Below, piece by piece: positions 6,782-6,845 of a stretch of 6,845 nt of DNA; positions within the stretch are counted from its first letter, which is position 1; every line of letters begins with the position of its first letter. This DNA comes from Pseudomonadota bacterium. GTDB taxonomy: Bacteria > Pseudomonadota > Gammaproteobacteria > Burkholderiales > Burkholderiaceae_D. The stretch lies in contig JAEZHR010000304.1 in assembly GCA_023416415.1 (NCBI GenBank), positions 1 to 6,845 on the forward strand, in the 5' to 3' direction. A program made the position numbers and the translations under genes. The notes beneath the pieces are model-generated. The model worked only from the letters and a program-made list of their open reading frames with translations, was not told where the DNA came from and ran no database searches.

Positions 6782-6845
6782 CACTAATCGAAGCAGTCGG
6801 ACTCCCGGCTTCCGCTGCATTGCGTCATCCCCGGCACTTGCAGCA

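Larger units (their letters stand above)
6576..6845. other. Upstream region of the mrp operon, no supported gene
   Basis: These 270 bp hold no convincing coding sequence. On the minus strand, a 48-codon frame beginning MKKASCRSF (6712 down to 6566) overlaps the mrpA start but has no Shine-Dalgarno sequence, and its composition does not look like a typical protein. On the plus strand, a frame from 6711 stays open to the window edge but has no well-spaced ribosome site. The region contains a possible promoter and a 14-bp palindrome near 6739-6781, and a leader of about 170 nt before mrpA. The gene beyond 6845 is not visible. Confidence 0.6.

Noticed and set aside
6711..6845. A plus-strand frame open from 6711 to the window edge, possibly a divergent gene
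   Set aside because: No ribosome site at usable spacing, no recognisable motif, and only 45 codons visible. Chance is likely, although the edge prevents a firm decision.
1..6845. Mobile elements, CRISPR arrays, tRNA or rRNA genes
   Set aside because: I saw no regularly spaced repeats, transposase-like proteins, terminal inverted repeats or tRNA-like folds, and the window is almost filled by intact mrp genes.

Overview
The window is a GC-rich stretch carrying a complete Mrp-type (CPA3) multisubunit cation/proton antiporter operon. All genes are on the minus strand, so transcription runs from high to low coordinates. The layout, with a fused mrpA-mrpB first gene followed by C, D, E, F and G, is the group 2 arrangement typical of Proteobacteria. 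The codon use and the DUF1275 protein downstream fit a betaproteobacterium (Burkholderiales or Rhodocyclales-like). That placement is an inference from sequence style, not from a marker gene.

In order of transcription: 6845-6576 is an upstream non-coding region. It holds a possible sigma70 -10 box, a perfect 14-bp palindrome directly beside it, and a leader of about 170 nt. Then come mrpAB (6575-3675, 966 aa), mrpC (3675-3334, 113 aa), mrpD (3337-1715, 540 aa), mrpE (1718-1212, 168 aa), mrpF (1215-937, 92 aa) and mrpG (940-560, 126 aa). Each gene starts inside the stop codon of the one before (TGATG once, ATGA four times) and each has a purine-rich Shine-Dalgarno sequence, so the six are almost certainly one transcript with coupled translation. 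After an 83-bp gap with no clear terminator, a DUF1275 (YoaK-like) membrane protein starts at 476 and runs off the left edge.

The six proteins together form one inner-membrane complex. MrpA and MrpD are homologous to the antiporter-like NuoL/M/N subunits of respiratory complex I, and MrpC resembles NuoK. The rest are small membrane subunits needed for assembly and for the ion pathway. The known role of such complexes is to drive Na+ (in some cases K+) out in exchange for protons, supporting sodium or alkali tolerance and pH homeostasis. All subunits look intact, with the expected charged membrane residues in MrpA and only modest differences in MrpD.

I see no new biological system here: this is a well-known operon in ordinary condition. 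The points most worth checking are the palindrome at the likely promoter, the untranslated leader, and whether the DUF1275 gene belongs to the operon. The long open frames on the plus strand are explained by codon bias.
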